Shown: in pieces, positions 16,567 through 24,756 of the stretch
Layout: each line of letters opens with the position of its first letter
How positions within the stretch are numbered: the stretch's first letter is position 1
Origin: Stackebrandtia nassauensis DSM 44728
GTDB taxonomy: Bacteria > Actinomycetota > Actinomycetes > Mycobacteriales > Micromonosporaceae
Reading direction: 5' to 3'
NCBI RefSeq assembly: GCF_000024545.1
Contig: NC_013947.1
Location: forward strand, 434,001-498,000
Length of the DNA: 64,000 bases
Notes under the pieces: generated by a model
The model's input: only the letters and a program-made list of their open reading frames with translations
Told to the model about the DNA's origin: nothing
Databases searched by the model: none
Made by a program: the position numbers and the translations under genes

Positions 16567-17128
16567 GCCAGTCTCCAGTGATGGTTTTCGGCCAGGGGCT
16601 CGGTTGTGGCGATAACAGCAGGTTGTGCTGTTGCTTGAGTTGGTAGCGCTTGTCGGCATGGTCCCGCAGCAGATCCGCGAACGCACCGTGCAGTTGACTC
16701 AGGAACGCCGAGTGTTCCAGCTGGTTCAAAGCGTCGTCTTCGATCTCCACCTCTATGTCGGTGAGCGCCCCGTCGGCGTCAAAATGGATCGACCCGTCAG
16801 GAGAATGTCCGAAGCAGAACATGTCGTGTATGGCGTGCCGATAGCGGCGGTTGTTGGCGTTCCAATGTGATTCGCCTGAGCCGGACTCGGTGAAACCAGC
16901 GCGCTTGAGCAGTTCGTCGGCGCCAACCTGTCTGCCGTTCTCGAGTGCACGCAACACCGCATTGATCTGGCGGGTCAGCGACTCGACGTCGTACTCGTAG
17001 AAGCTGTCATCATCGCTGAAACCCAACCGTAGGCGTCGCTGGTTGTTGTAGGTGGCGAGGATGCGACCGTCGGGCGAAGTTGCCCTGACGATCATGCGTT
17101 CGAAGCTGTCTATGAGCGAGTTCGTCAT
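16388..17128 (-). CDS. YbaB/EbfC-like protein with abnormal C-terminal extension
   Basis: The first half (ATSPDGRILATYNNQRRLRLGF, then YEYDVESLTRQINAVLRALENGR) resembles YbaB/EbfC-like proteins found next to WXG100 genes in actinomycetes. The second half contains an acidic strand and a long helix (QLEHSAFLSQLHGAFADLLRD). The last 60 residues are read across the start of the next gene in another frame and do not look like folded protein, so the original stop may have been lost or a frameshift may lie near 16600. The start overlaps the upstream gene's stop by ATGA (17125-17128). A chaperone or DNA-binding role is possible. Confidence 0.6.
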   Translation of the reverse strand: MTNSLIDSFERMIVRATSPDGRILATYNNQRRLRLGFSDDDSFYEYDVESLTRQINAVLRALENGRQVGADELLKRAGFTESGSGESHWNANNRRYRHAIHDMFCFGHSPDGSIHFDADGALTDIEVEIEDDALNQLEHSAFLSQLHGAFADLLRDHADKRYQLKQQHNLLLSPQPSPWPKTITGDWHEREDRFRVRSTPPEAPQVAVVEHFSVRVGALGRHCHRCPGWLLHREGEMSGIHTFHRG

Positions 17129-18627
17129 GGGATGGCCTTGTGCTTTCTGCCGCTTTCGCCTGTCCCCAGGTCGTCATAGGTCTTCTCGATGTTGGCGGCT
17201 TCTTCGCCGTCCACGAGTTCCATATCCACTGCGGCCTTGAAGATGACCTCTCCGGCGTCTTCAACCTTTTTTCCGTTGGCCGCGGTGATGTCCTGCAGGA
17301 GATCACGCACCAGTCGCCAGGGTTCGGCGGCAGGGGAGACACTGTCGCGATGTTCACTATGGAACGTGGTGTCGGAATCGAGACCGGCGGTGCGGGCCAC
17401 CTCGTCCCTGGCCCCGAGAACATAACTCGCCGCCTGCGGGAACGATGTGACCGCGGCGTCCTTCAAGTACGATGTGTGAGCCTTCGTCTCGCGTTTGCCG
17501 AGACCACTGTCGGCTGGGGACTTGCTGCCGTCGGGATAGGTGATCTCGAGTTTTTCCGTCCGTATGTCGAGGGACGAGTTATAGACCCTCTCCAACTTGT
17601 TCGCCAGTTCCTCCTCCTGTGTGGACGCCTCTTCCCTGATGGTTCCGATCTCGGTCCTGAACCTGTCCAATATGTCGGCGGGACTGTCGCCGTTCATTGT
17701 CCGCTTGGTGTGCTTCTTCTCGCTTTCGGGGACACTCACACCCGTCGAATCTGAATTCGACACCATGGTGTTGCTGAGCCCGATTCCCGCGCCGATGATG
17801 GTGGCGGTGAGTGCGAATCCGCCGAACGACAGGGCCGCGGGGATGATGGCCGCCGCGACGCCAAGCGCCACAAGTAGGTCGTCTTTCGACCAGTGATTGA
17901 CAGCCACCAAAGCGTTGGCGGTCTTCTCCGCGATCGTGAGTGCGTCGTCGCGGGCGGCTATGACTATGGCCGTTTGAGCCTCGACGCCAGCCAGCACTGC
18001 TTCTGACAGGAAGTACATTCCCCAAAGGGCTTCCTCCCATTTGGTGAGGTTCTCGCCGAACGCGAGGACGAATGTGGCCGCAGCTTCTCCCGACCAACGC
18101 TCCATCTCACTGACTCCCGAGTCGAGAAGGACCTCCTCGCCAGCTATTTCTTTGAGCGAGTATTCGCGTTTGAACTTGTCGAGCTCCTTGGGCCAGTCGC
18201 CTTTGGCGCACAGCTTCGGAGGTACGCCCTTGACCGACTTACAGATGTCGTGAAGCCCGCTGGGGCTGCCTTTGCCGAACTCGCTCAGCAGGTCGGTGAC
18301 CCAGGCAAACTTGTCATATTTGTAGTAGTAGACCTCACTTCCCTCTACGACGTAATAGGTCGAATTCTGGCCTTTGTTCGCCGGGCCGTACTTGGTGTTC
18401 GATTCAGGGCCCGCGAGGTATCGATCCAGAGTCAGCTGCTTCCAATCCGATTCAAGCCAACCCGGGTTCTCGTAGTCATCCTTGTCGCCGTCCGTCCATG
18501 CGAACTGATATCCCTCGTCCTCGAATTCTCGACCGGTGGCCAAGCGTCGAATCTGCTTCGAGGCTTTCGCGAGCTCCGAACCTACGGCGGAGCCCCCGCC
18601 TCCGCCGTCGCCTTGGGCGTCATTCAC
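17125..18627 (-). CDS. Large WXG-like (ESX-type) secreted protein candidate
   Basis: The 500-residue protein starts at a GTG with AAAGGAA upstream. After a Gly-rich leader and an Asp/Tyr-rich part, residues near 170-260 contain a WXG-type motif (MERWSGEAAATFVLAF) flanked by long helices. A hydrophobic glycine-rich helical pair follows (LGVAAAIIPAALSFGGFALTATIIGAGIGLS), then a charged helical C-terminal half. WXG proteins with a hydrophobic hairpin are typical of type VII (ESX) substrates. No ESX core gene (EccC, EccD) is in the window. It heads a three-gene operon with a YbaB-like gene and a membrane protein gene. Whether the C-terminal half is a toxin is not visible. Confidence 0.6.
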   Translation of the reverse strand: MNDAQGDGGGGGSAVGSELAKASKQIRRLATGREFEDEGYQFAWTDGDKDDYENPGWLESDWKQLTLDRYLAGPESNTKYGPANKGQNSTYYVVEGSEVYYYKYDKFAWVTDLLSEFGKGSPSGLHDICKSVKGVPPKLCAKGDWPKELDKFKREYSLKEIAGEEVLLDSGVSEMERWSGEAAATFVLAFGENLTKWEEALWGMYFLSEAVLAGVEAQTAIVIAARDDALTIAEKTANALVAVNHWSKDDLLVALGVAAAIIPAALSFGGFALTATIIGAGIGLSNTMVSNSDSTGVSVPESEKKHTKRTMNGDSPADILDRFRTEIGTIREEASTQEEELANKLERVYNSSLDIRTEKLEITYPDGSKSPADSGLGKRETKAHTSYLKDAAVTSFPQAASYVLGARDEVARTAGLDSDTTFHSEHRDSVSPAAEPWRLVRDLLQDITAANGKKVEDAGEVIFKAAVDMELVDGEEAANIEKTYDDLGTGESGRKHKAIP

Positions 18628-18900
18628 CTTGGATTCCTTTCGGCCGGGTACTTGCTGGAGAGCCGGTGGCGGCCACCGGATACCACGTATCCGTCAGTGG
18701 AACAGGACGGTGCAACCCAAGAGCAGCCCTATTTCATGACATAACAGTATTTTTCGGGCACGTCTGCGCTGGCGATGGGGAAGCAATGTTTCAGTGAATA
18801 GTGCCGAGACGCGACAGGTCTTGCCGTCACCGATGTGCAAGTGCAGGTGAGCGCCGTCATGATGCGGCGGTCACCTCGGTCGCGTAAACTGGCGCGCGTA

Positions 18901-19003
18901 CTTCATCAAGAGCGGTCGAGGGAACGGCCCTGCGACACCGCGGCAACCACCCATCCGGGCAGGTGCCAAATCCGTCCGGCGTGACCGCGCCGGGAAGATG
19001 AGG
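18901..19003 (+). ncRNA. SAM-I (S-box) riboswitch aptamer
   Basis: The segment carries the SAM-I core in order: P1 5' strand CTTCATC (18901-18907) followed by AAGAG, the GAGGGA and GGCCC elements, CGGCAACC, GGTGCCAAATCC, a P4 hairpin (CCGGCG with CGCCGG) and the P1 3' strand GATGAGG (18997-19003), which pairs with the 5' strand over 7 bp. S-adenosylmethionine binding to this class normally shuts off methionine-related genes. Here the only downstream gene is thrC, 54 nt later, which is uncommon. SAM-IV shares part of this core, but the P4 position and the CAAGAG junction fit SAM-I better. Confidence 0.88.
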
Positions 19004-19010
19004 CTGCGGC

Positions 19011-19052
19011 TTCCTTTCGCGAGGTAGCTCAAAGCCCCGCGACGAGAAGGAA
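19011..19052 (+). promoter_or_regulatory. Putative Shine-Dalgarno-sequestering hairpin (expression platform)
   Basis: TTCCTT (19011-19016) can pair with AAGGAA (19047-19052), which is the thrC ribosome-binding site, and the inner CGCG (19018-19021) pairs with CGCG (19038-19041). This would hide the translation start, consistent with translational control by the upstream aptamer. There is no U tract for a terminator. Confidence 0.5.
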
Positions 19053-19057
19053 CCGCG

Positions 19058-20314
19058 ATGACCACCACCTCTGTATTCACCGATTCCCCCGCCGTCGGCC
19101 TGGTGTGCCGGGGCTGTTCCGCCACCTACCCGCTGGCCGCCCAGCACGCGTGTTGGGAGTGTTTCGGGCCGCTGGAGGTCGACTACGACGCCACCGCGCT
19201 GGCCAAGGTCACCCGCGAGCAGATCGAGAGTGGACCGGACAACATCTGGCGCTACGCCGCGCTGCTGCCCGCCGGGGTCGACGCCGCCACCCGGGTCACC
19301 CTGAATCCGGGCATGACCCCGTTGGTCAAGGCCGACAACCTCGCTGCTGAGTTGGGTATGAAAGCGTTGTGGGTCAAGGACGACAGCGCCAACCCCACCC
19401 ACTCGTTCAAGGACCGGGTCGTGTCGGTGGCGCTGACGGCGGCATCGCAGCTGGGCTTCGACCGGTTCGCGTGCGCGTCGACGGGCAACCTCGCCAACTC
19501 GGTGGCCGCCCACGCGGCGCGCGCCGGTAAACCGTCCATCGTGTTCATCCCCTACGACCTGGAACCCGGCAAGGTCATCACCACCGCAGTCTATGGTGGA
19601 CAGCTGGTGGCGATCGAGGGTTCCTACGACGACGTCAACCGGCTGTGCAGCGAACTGACCGAGACCGACGAGTTCGAGAACACCGCGTTCGTCAACGTCA
19701 ACGTGCGGCCGTTCTACGCCGAGGGGTCCAAGACGCTGGGCTACGAGGTCGCCGAACAGCTGGGCTGGCGGCTGCCGCGACAGGTCGTCATCCCGATGGC
19801 CTCGGGCGAGCTGCTCACCAAGGTGGACAAGGCTTTCACCGAGATGGGCGAGATCGGGCTCGTCGACCCGTCCGAGGTCAAGGTGTTCGGCGCCCAGTCG
19901 AGCGGCTGCAACCCGATCGCGACCGCGCTGCGCGCGGGCACCGACGAGATCACTCCGGTCAAGCCGACCGGCATCGCCAAGTCGCTGAACATCGGTGATC
20001 CGGCCGCGGGCCCTTACGCGATCGAGTCGGTGCGTCGCACCGGTGGCTGGATGGCCGATGTGGACGACGACGAGATCCGCGAGGGGATTCGGCTGTTGGC
20101 CCGCACCACGGGCGTGTTCGCCGAGACCGCCGGTGGGGTCGTGGTCGCGACCTTGAAGAAGCTGCTGGCCGAGGGCCGTCTCGACCCGGAGGCCGAGACC
20201 GTCATCTACAACACCGGCGAGGGTTTGAAGACGCTGGACGCGGTGACGGCCGGGCCGACCCACCAGGTGAAGCCGTCGCTGAAGTCGGTCAAGGAAGCTG
20301 GGTTGCTCAGCTAG
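19058..20314 (+). CDS. thrC: Threonine synthase
   Basis: This 418-residue PLP enzyme converts O-phospho-L-homoserine to L-threonine in the cytoplasm. The PLP lysine is Lys118 in NPTHSFKDR, the asparagine/glycine PLP-phosphate loops are present (STGNLANSVAAHAA; IYNTGEGLKT), and an N-terminal zinc ribbon is visible (Cys17, Cys20, Cys32, Cys35), as in many actinobacterial long-form enzymes. The ATG at 19058 follows AAGGAA. A SAM-I riboswitch and an RBS-hiding hairpin precede it, so expression should respond to S-adenosylmethionine. Its stop codon overlaps that of the convergent TPR gene within a GCTAGC sequence, with no terminator between. Confidence 0.95.
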   Translation: MTTTSVFTDSPAVGLVCRGCSATYPLAAQHACWECFGPLEVDYDATALAKVTREQIESGPDNIWRYAALLPAGVDAATRVTLNPGMTPLVKADNLAAELGMKALWVKDDSANPTHSFKDRVVSVALTAASQLGFDRFACASTGNLANSVAAHAARAGKPSIVFIPYDLEPGKVITTAVYGGQLVAIEGSYDDVNRLCSELTETDEFENTAFVNVNVRPFYAEGSKTLGYEVAEQLGWRLPRQVVIPMASGELLTKVDKAFTEMGEIGLVDPSEVKVFGAQSSGCNPIATALRAGTDEITPVKPTGIAKSLNIGDPAAGPYAIESVRRTGGWMADVDDDEIREGIRLLARTTGVFAETAGGVVVATLKKLLAEGRLDPEAETVIYNTGEGLKTLDAVTAGPTHQVKPSLKSVKEAGLLS

Positions 20315-21516
20315 CGAGGAGGCTGGCTGCTGGCCTGGCGCGACGGCTCGGTCGCGGCAGTCGCGCGAGCGCGGCGCAGTTCGCGGCGGGCCCGCAGTTG
20401 CTTCAGGACGGTCAGGTCGTCCTTGACGATCGGGCGCAGGTTGGCCAGCGTGCGGCGGTGCAGCGGGACGGTCTGGTCCTCGTCGGGATCCAGGGACCAT
20501 TCGACCGCTTCGACGATCCACATGAGAGCTGTTGCCGCGAGGCCGATGCCTGCCAGCAGCGGGCTGGACAGCCAGGTCGCCGCCAGGACGGCGACGCAGC
20601 CGCCGTAACCCAGGCCGATGCCGGTTGCCGTCAGGGCGATCTCGCCGGGCGGCAGCCGGAACAGGGCTCGCCAGGCGGGGAGGCCGCCCCGGGCGAACCA
20701 GTGCGCCGAATAGGCGAACGCCGCGAACGTGAAGCCAGTGATCGTCCACTGAAGCCAGTCGGTGGTGCCCAGCAGGCTCGCCGTCAACGCGGCGAGGGCT
20801 GCCGCCGGGAGGGACCACCGGAGAGCGGAGTAGATGTGGCTGATGGGCCAGGCCATCAGGTAGCGGACGACCGCGCAGCGTCGGGCGTCGTCGGGATCGG
20901 CTCTCACCGTCAGGGCGAGGGTCTTCAGCGAGGCGCGCACGTGGAAGAGGAACATCTGAGCGGTTCCCAGTGACAGCAACGCGTCTGCCGATTCGGGCCT
21001 GTCGGCCAGTGACGCGGTGAGCAGCTCGTGGGCTTCGCGGAATTCGTCCACTTGCAGCAGTGCGTCGCCGAGGAGGCCCATCAGTACCGCGTCGTCGGGG
21101 TACACCTCCAGAGCTCGGCGAAATCCTGCGACCGCTTCGTGGTTCAGGCCGTCGAGGAGAAGCAGGTGCGCGTGGTCGCGCATCAGGTAGTGGTGGTCCG
21201 GTGCCTGTTCCAGGCCCCGGGACGTCGCCTCGATGGCTTCGGCGCGGCGCCCGAGTGCTTCGAGGGCCAGTCCCAGCCGTTGCAGCATGTCGGGTGAGTC
21301 CGGTTCGATCGCCAGCGCGGTCCGGCAGACTTCCAGCATCTCGTCGTGGCGTTTCTGCTTGTACAGCGTGTAGCTCAGATCGTTGAGCAGTGAGATGTTG
21401 CCGGGATCGGTATGGAGGGCTCGTCGGACGATCCGCTCGGCCTCGGCGTGGCGTCCGACATCGACGTAGCGGTTCACCCTGCTCGTGATGTCGGCGGTGT
21501 CGAGCCCTGAAGTCAT
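20311..21516 (-). CDS. TPR protein with C-terminal membrane domain (paralogue 1)
   Basis: The 401-residue protein has tetratricopeptide repeats over about residues 10-215 (pattern GRHAEAERIVRRALHTDPGN, LGLALEALGRRAEAIEATSRG). It then has the block VRYLMAWPISHIYSALRWSLP, four membrane segments and a charged cytosolic tail (LHRRTLANLRPIVKDD). The ATG at 21516 overlaps the stop of the preceding gene (ATGA), so it is translationally coupled. The domain order is shared with the 22203-23420 gene in the same operon. TPRs suggest protein-protein docking at the membrane, and the AAA+ ATPase at the operon head is the likely partner. Function is unknown. Confidence 0.82.
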   Translation of the reverse strand: MTSGLDTADITSRVNRYVDVGRHAEAERIVRRALHTDPGNISLLNDLSYTLYKQKRHDEMLEVCRTALAIEPDSPDMLQRLGLALEALGRRAEAIEATSRGLEQAPDHHYLMRDHAHLLLLDGLNHEAVAGFRRALEVYPDDAVLMGLLGDALLQVDEFREAHELLTASLADRPESADALLSLGTAQMFLFHVRASLKTLALTVRADPDDARRCAVVRYLMAWPISHIYSALRWSLPAAALAALTASLLGTTDWLQWTITGFTFAAFAYSAHWFARGGLPAWRALFRLPPGEIALTATGIGLGYGGCVAVLAATWLSSPLLAGIGLAATALMWIVEAVEWSLDPDEDQTVPLHRRTLANLRPIVKDDLTVLKQLRARRELRRARATAATEPSRQASSQPPR

Positions 21517-21947
21517 TCGCGTGACGGTCTTCCGAGTCTGGGCAGCGGCGAGAGAAGCCGCTTCTTGAACGGTGGGGGAGCCCATTCATACGCCAGGACC
21601 GGCCACAGTGCCAGGCCCGCGACCAGGCCGCTAGCTGCCAGGACAGTGGACGCGGTCCAGACGCTGACGATCACGGCCGTCAGACCGGAAGCGCCGAGTC
21701 CGAGCCCGGCCGTCAGCGTGATGCGTTGGGGCCGTGGGACTCGGCCGATGGCGCGCCACCCTCGGGATCCGGCACGTATCGCCCAGTGCGTCGCGTGGGC
21801 GAGTGCCGCGAGAGGGGCGGCTGTGACGGTCCAGCCCAGGGCGTTCGAGCCCACGCTGTCAGTCGCGGCGCAAAGGAGCGCGGCCAGGGCGAGCGGTGGC
21901 AGGCTCCAGCGCAGACCCGCGTGAACCTCGATGATCGGCCAGGTCAT
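21513..21947 (-). CDS. Membrane half of a split TPR/membrane paralogue
   Basis: This 144-residue protein begins with MTWPIIEVHAGLRWSLP, equivalent to the internal block of the two full-length paralogues (AWPISHIYSALRWSLP and GWPISGYAASFRWTLP). It contains four hydrophobic segments and ends in a basic tail. It has no TPR part of its own. The start overlaps the stop of the preceding 72-residue TPR fragment gene by ATGA. The pair looks like one ancestral gene that lost most of its TPR region and was split, yet remains translationally coupled. It may be functional as a two-piece protein or be decaying. Confidence 0.65.
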   Translation of the reverse strand: MTWPIIEVHAGLRWSLPPLALAALLCAATDSVGSNALGWTVTAAPLAALAHATHWAIRAGSRGWRAIGRVPRPQRITLTAGLGLGASGLTAVIVSVWTASTVLAASGLVAGLALWPVLAYEWAPPPFKKRLLSPLPRLGRPSRE

Positions 21948-22162
21948 GCGGCGCCGGATGTCGTCCCACTTTCGGCGGCCGACAGGGCCTCGTCGTGCCG
22001 TTTCTGCGCGTGTAGGGCGCGAGCCAGTTCGATGAGCAGGACGCCGTTGCCGGGTTCGCTGGTCAGGGCCGCGCGCAGCATGCGTTCGGCTGCGGCGCCG
22101 CGTCGCAGCTTCGTGTAGTCGGCGGCGCGCGTGGCGACGGCGCGCGCGTCATCGCGTTCCAT
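21944..22162 (-). CDS. TPR half of a split TPR/membrane paralogue
   Basis: This 72-residue protein holds one to two tetratricopeptide repeats (RGAAAERMLRAALTSEPGN, LLIELARALHAQKRHDEALS) and matches the first TPRs of the neighbouring full-length paralogues. It ends at a stop overlapping the start of the membrane-half gene (21944-21947). In the full-length relatives about 120 residues of further TPRs would follow before the membrane domain. It lies 40 bp after the 22203-23420 gene in the same operon. Confidence 0.6.
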   Translation of the reverse strand: MERDDARAVATRAADYTKLRRGAAAERMLRAALTSEPGNGVLLIELARALHAQKRHDEALSAAESGTTSGAA

Positions 22163-22202
22163 CGTGGAGCCTCATGCGTCGGTCGACGGTGCCCGGGGCG
22201 GC

Positions 22203-23420
22203 TCAGTCGTCCGACGGTGGGCTGATGTGCGCCGGAGTGGACTTGTCGCGCTTCAGGTTGTGCCGCAACCGGTCCCACTGCTTCTTCGGGTGGCCGGTGA
22301 AGTCGTCGATGATCCACCACTGGGTGTTGGCCAGCGTGCGGCGCGGCAGCGAGGAGTCGCGGCTCTCGTTGGGGTTGAGGGCGTTGTCGAAGCCGAACGC
22401 TGGCCACAGCAGCACTCCGGCGGCCAGGCCGAGCCAGCCGAGCGGTGCGCTTCCGGTGAGCAGCGCGGACACCGCAGCGGCCAGACCGAGGGTCGCCAGC
22501 ACCGCGGGCAGCGTTATCGACAGTTTCTCCAGCGGCAGCAGCCGTGGCAGCGCCGTCCACGAGAGCTTTCCGCCCCGGTACAGCCAGCTGGTCGCGTGCG
22601 CGAGTGTCAGGGCCAGCAGGACGAGGCCGAACCAGCGCGGCCATCCGGTTCCCGACGGGTTCAGCAGCGCCGTGGCCGAGGCGAGCGGCAGGGTCCAGCG
22701 GAACGACGCGGCGTAACCCGAGATCGGCCAGCCCATGAAGTACCGGACCCGTTCGGCGCGCCAGTCGTCGTCGGGTTCCAGCACCATCGAGTGGGCGAAA
22801 CCCGCCAGCGAGGCTCGTGCCCGGCCCAGCATCATGTCGTTGAGCGCCTTGCCGTACCAGTTGATCCCCAGGTGCGGATCGGCCTCAAGGGACGCCCGGT
22901 AGTACACGTCGGCCTCGTAGTAGCGGCTCTGCCGCCGCAGCGCCTCCCCGGCCACCTCCAGCAGCGCCGTGTCGCCGGGGAACTCGGTCAGGCCCCGTTC
23001 GGTGATCTCGAACGCCTCGGGATGCCTGCCCTCCCAGTTGTAGTAGCGGCCCAGGTCCTCGAAGACCGCGTGTCGCAGTTCCCGGTGCGGGTCGAGTTCC
23101 AGTGAGCGGCGGGCGAGTGCGATCGCCTCGTCGCGGCGATCCAGTCGCCACAGGGTCCAGCTGCGCCGCCAGTACAGCACCGGTTCGTTCGGGTCCAGGG
23201 CCAGTGCCTTGTCGGTGACCTCCAGGTCCTCGTCGTAGCGTTGCTGACTGAACAGCGTGTAGGACAGCTTGTTGAGCAGGTTGATGTGCTCGGGGTAGGT
23301 CACCAGCGCGCGCCGGACCATCCGCTCGGCCTCGGCGAACCGGCCCACGGCCGTGTACCGGTCGACCCGCGCGGTGATGTCCGACGGGGACTCCGTGACG
23401 GCTTCGCGTGCCTCGCTCAT
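22203..23420 (-). CDS. TPR protein with C-terminal membrane domain (paralogue 2)
   Basis: The 405-residue protein starts at the ATG at 23420, which overlaps the AAA+ gene's stop (ATGA). TPRs fill about residues 15-225 (VGRFAEAERMVRRALVTYPE; YYEADVYYRASLEADPH). The block VRYFMGWPISGYAASFRWTLP, four membrane segments and a cytosolic tail (LPRRTLANTQWWIIDDF) follow. The architecture is the same as paralogue 1, with clear residue matches in the block and the tail. Direct coupling to the AAA+ ATPase suggests the two act together at the membrane, perhaps with the TPRs presenting clients to the ATPase. That is inference. Confidence 0.82.
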   Translation of the reverse strand: MSEAREAVTESPSDITARVDRYTAVGRFAEAERMVRRALVTYPEHINLLNKLSYTLFSQQRYDEDLEVTDKALALDPNEPVLYWRRSWTLWRLDRRDEAIALARRSLELDPHRELRHAVFEDLGRYYNWEGRHPEAFEITERGLTEFPGDTALLEVAGEALRRQSRYYEADVYYRASLEADPHLGINWYGKALNDMMLGRARASLAGFAHSMVLEPDDDWRAERVRYFMGWPISGYAASFRWTLPLASATALLNPSGTGWPRWFGLVLLALTLAHATSWLYRGGKLSWTALPRLLPLEKLSITLPAVLATLGLAAAVSALLTGSAPLGWLGLAAGVLLWPAFGFDNALNPNESRDSSLPRRTLANTQWWIIDDFTGHPKKQWDRLRHNLKRDKSTPAHISPPSDD

Positions 23421-24631
23421 CCGCGTCTGCGCCGCTTCAGGTAGTCGCGCAGGTCGTCGTAGGTGCCGTCGGAGTTGCCGAAGGCGGTGACGTTGCGGGC
23501 GGTGTCCAGCCACGGGCCGGTGGAGGGCTTGACCTCCTTGAGGACCTTGCCGAAGTCGTCCATCGAGATGGGACGGACCTCGCCGCGCACCATCGAGTCC
23601 GACAGCGCCAGTTCGGCGGCCGAGTCGACCAGGTGCTTGAGGTCGGCGCCGGAGTAGTCGCCGGTGGCCTCGGCCAGCGCGTCCACGTCGAGTTCGCCCA
23701 GCGGACGGCCCGCCAGCTGCATGTTCAGCAGCGCCAGCCGCGCGGGTCGGTCGGGCGGCAGCACCAGCACCATCCGGTCGAAGCGGCCGGGGCGGCGCAG
23801 CGCCGAGTCCACGTCCCACGGGTGGTTGGTGGCGCCCAGGACGAACACGCCGTCGTTGCGGGAGTTGACCGAGTCCATCTCGTTGAGGAGCGTGTTGACG
23901 ACGGTGCGCAGCCAGCTGTCGTGGCGCAGGTGGGAACGCTTCTGCCCCAACGCGTCCAGCTCGTCGAAGAACAGGACGCACGGCGCGTTGAGCCGGGCGG
24001 TCGCGAACACCTCGGCGATGTGCCGTTCCCGGTCGCCGACATAGGCGTCCAGGACGTCGGTGATCTCCACGGCCAGGAACTTGGCGCGCAGCTGCCCGGC
24101 CAGCGCCCGGGCGATGTAGGTCTTGCCGCAGCCGGGCGGCCCGTACAGCAGCAGGCCACCGGAGGTGGACTTGCCGAAGGCGGCGGCCATGTCGGGGCGG
24201 CGCATCGGGCCCAGGAACGCGATCTCCAGCCGTTTCTTGACCGCCTCCATCCCGGCGACGTCGGCGAGTGTGACCGTCGAGGTCTCGATGTCCTCGGTGA
24301 CCGGGTCGGTGCGCGGATTGACGGTCTCGGCGCTGACCTCCCGCTCGGCGCGGGTCCAGTCGAAGCCGGTCGACTCCTCGGGTTCGGTCGCGGGTTCGTC
24401 GGTAATGGGTTCGGGGGTTCCGGACAGCGCGGCGGTGGCGCGTCGTAGCAGTGCCAGGGCCTCGGCGTTGCCGGGTTCCCTGGCCAGTACCACCGAACAG
24501 TGCTCCAGGGCCTCGGCGGCCCGGTCGTGGTCCAGCAGGACCTGACTGACGTGCACGCGCAACGGCACGTCGTCGGGGGCCGCCCGCACGGCGGCCAGCA
24601 GACTCGCGAGTAGTGGCGGGGGTGACTGCAT
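23417..24631 (-). CDS. Single-module AAA+ ATPase with TPR-like N-terminus
   Basis: The 404-residue protein has an N-terminal helical TPR-like segment (about 5-70). After a linker, one AAA+ module of the Vps4/SpoVK-like type follows: Walker A GPPGCGKT (164-171), Walker B VLFFDELDAL (219-228), sensor 1 in LGATNHPWDVD (Asn269), arginine fingers in ALRRPGRFDR and a C-terminal small domain. All catalytic residues are present. Such ATPases form hexamers that remodel proteins. The ATG at 24631 is chosen because the Pro-rich start is typical, though an upstream in-frame ATG exists and neither has a clear ribosome-binding site. It is first in an operon with three TPR/membrane paralogues. Confidence 0.85.
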   Translation of the reverse strand: MQSPPPLLASLLAAVRAAPDDVPLRVHVSQVLLDHDRAAEALEHCSVVLAREPGNAEALALLRRATAALSGTPEPITDEPATEPEESTGFDWTRAEREVSAETVNPRTDPVTEDIETSTVTLADVAGMEAVKKRLEIAFLGPMRRPDMAAAFGKSTSGGLLLYGPPGCGKTYIARALAGQLRAKFLAVEITDVLDAYVGDRERHIAEVFATARLNAPCVLFFDELDALGQKRSHLRHDSWLRTVVNTLLNEMDSVNSRNDGVFVLGATNHPWDVDSALRRPGRFDRMVLVLPPDRPARLALLNMQLAGRPLGELDVDALAEATGDYSGADLKHLVDSAAELALSDSMVRGEVRPISMDDFGKVLKEVKPSTGPWLDTARNVTAFGNSDGTYDDLRDYLKRRRRG

Positions 24632-24706
24632 GCTGGAACTGTAACGATCTTCGGTTACGGCGGCCGCGACCTCGTCGGCGCTTGGCATGAACATGCGAGC
24701 AAACGC

Positions 24707-24742
24707 CACCGGCCCCGCCTCGGCTTCGAGGCGGGGCCGGTG
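24707..24742. terminator. Strong hairpin terminator after the ABC operon
   Basis: A perfect 16-bp GC-rich stem (24707-24722 with 24727-24742) with a 4-nt loop lies 15 bp past the stop of the last ABC gene and before the AAA+ operon. It should separate the two minus-strand units. It lacks a long U tract. Confidence 0.8.
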
Positions 24743-24756
24743 TTGGGGTGGTGGGA

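Noticed and set aside
18857-21589. Minus-strand open frame of 910 codons
   Set aside because: It is a high-GC shadow antisense to thrC and out of frame with the TPR gene; composition is Arg/Pro-rich without domains.
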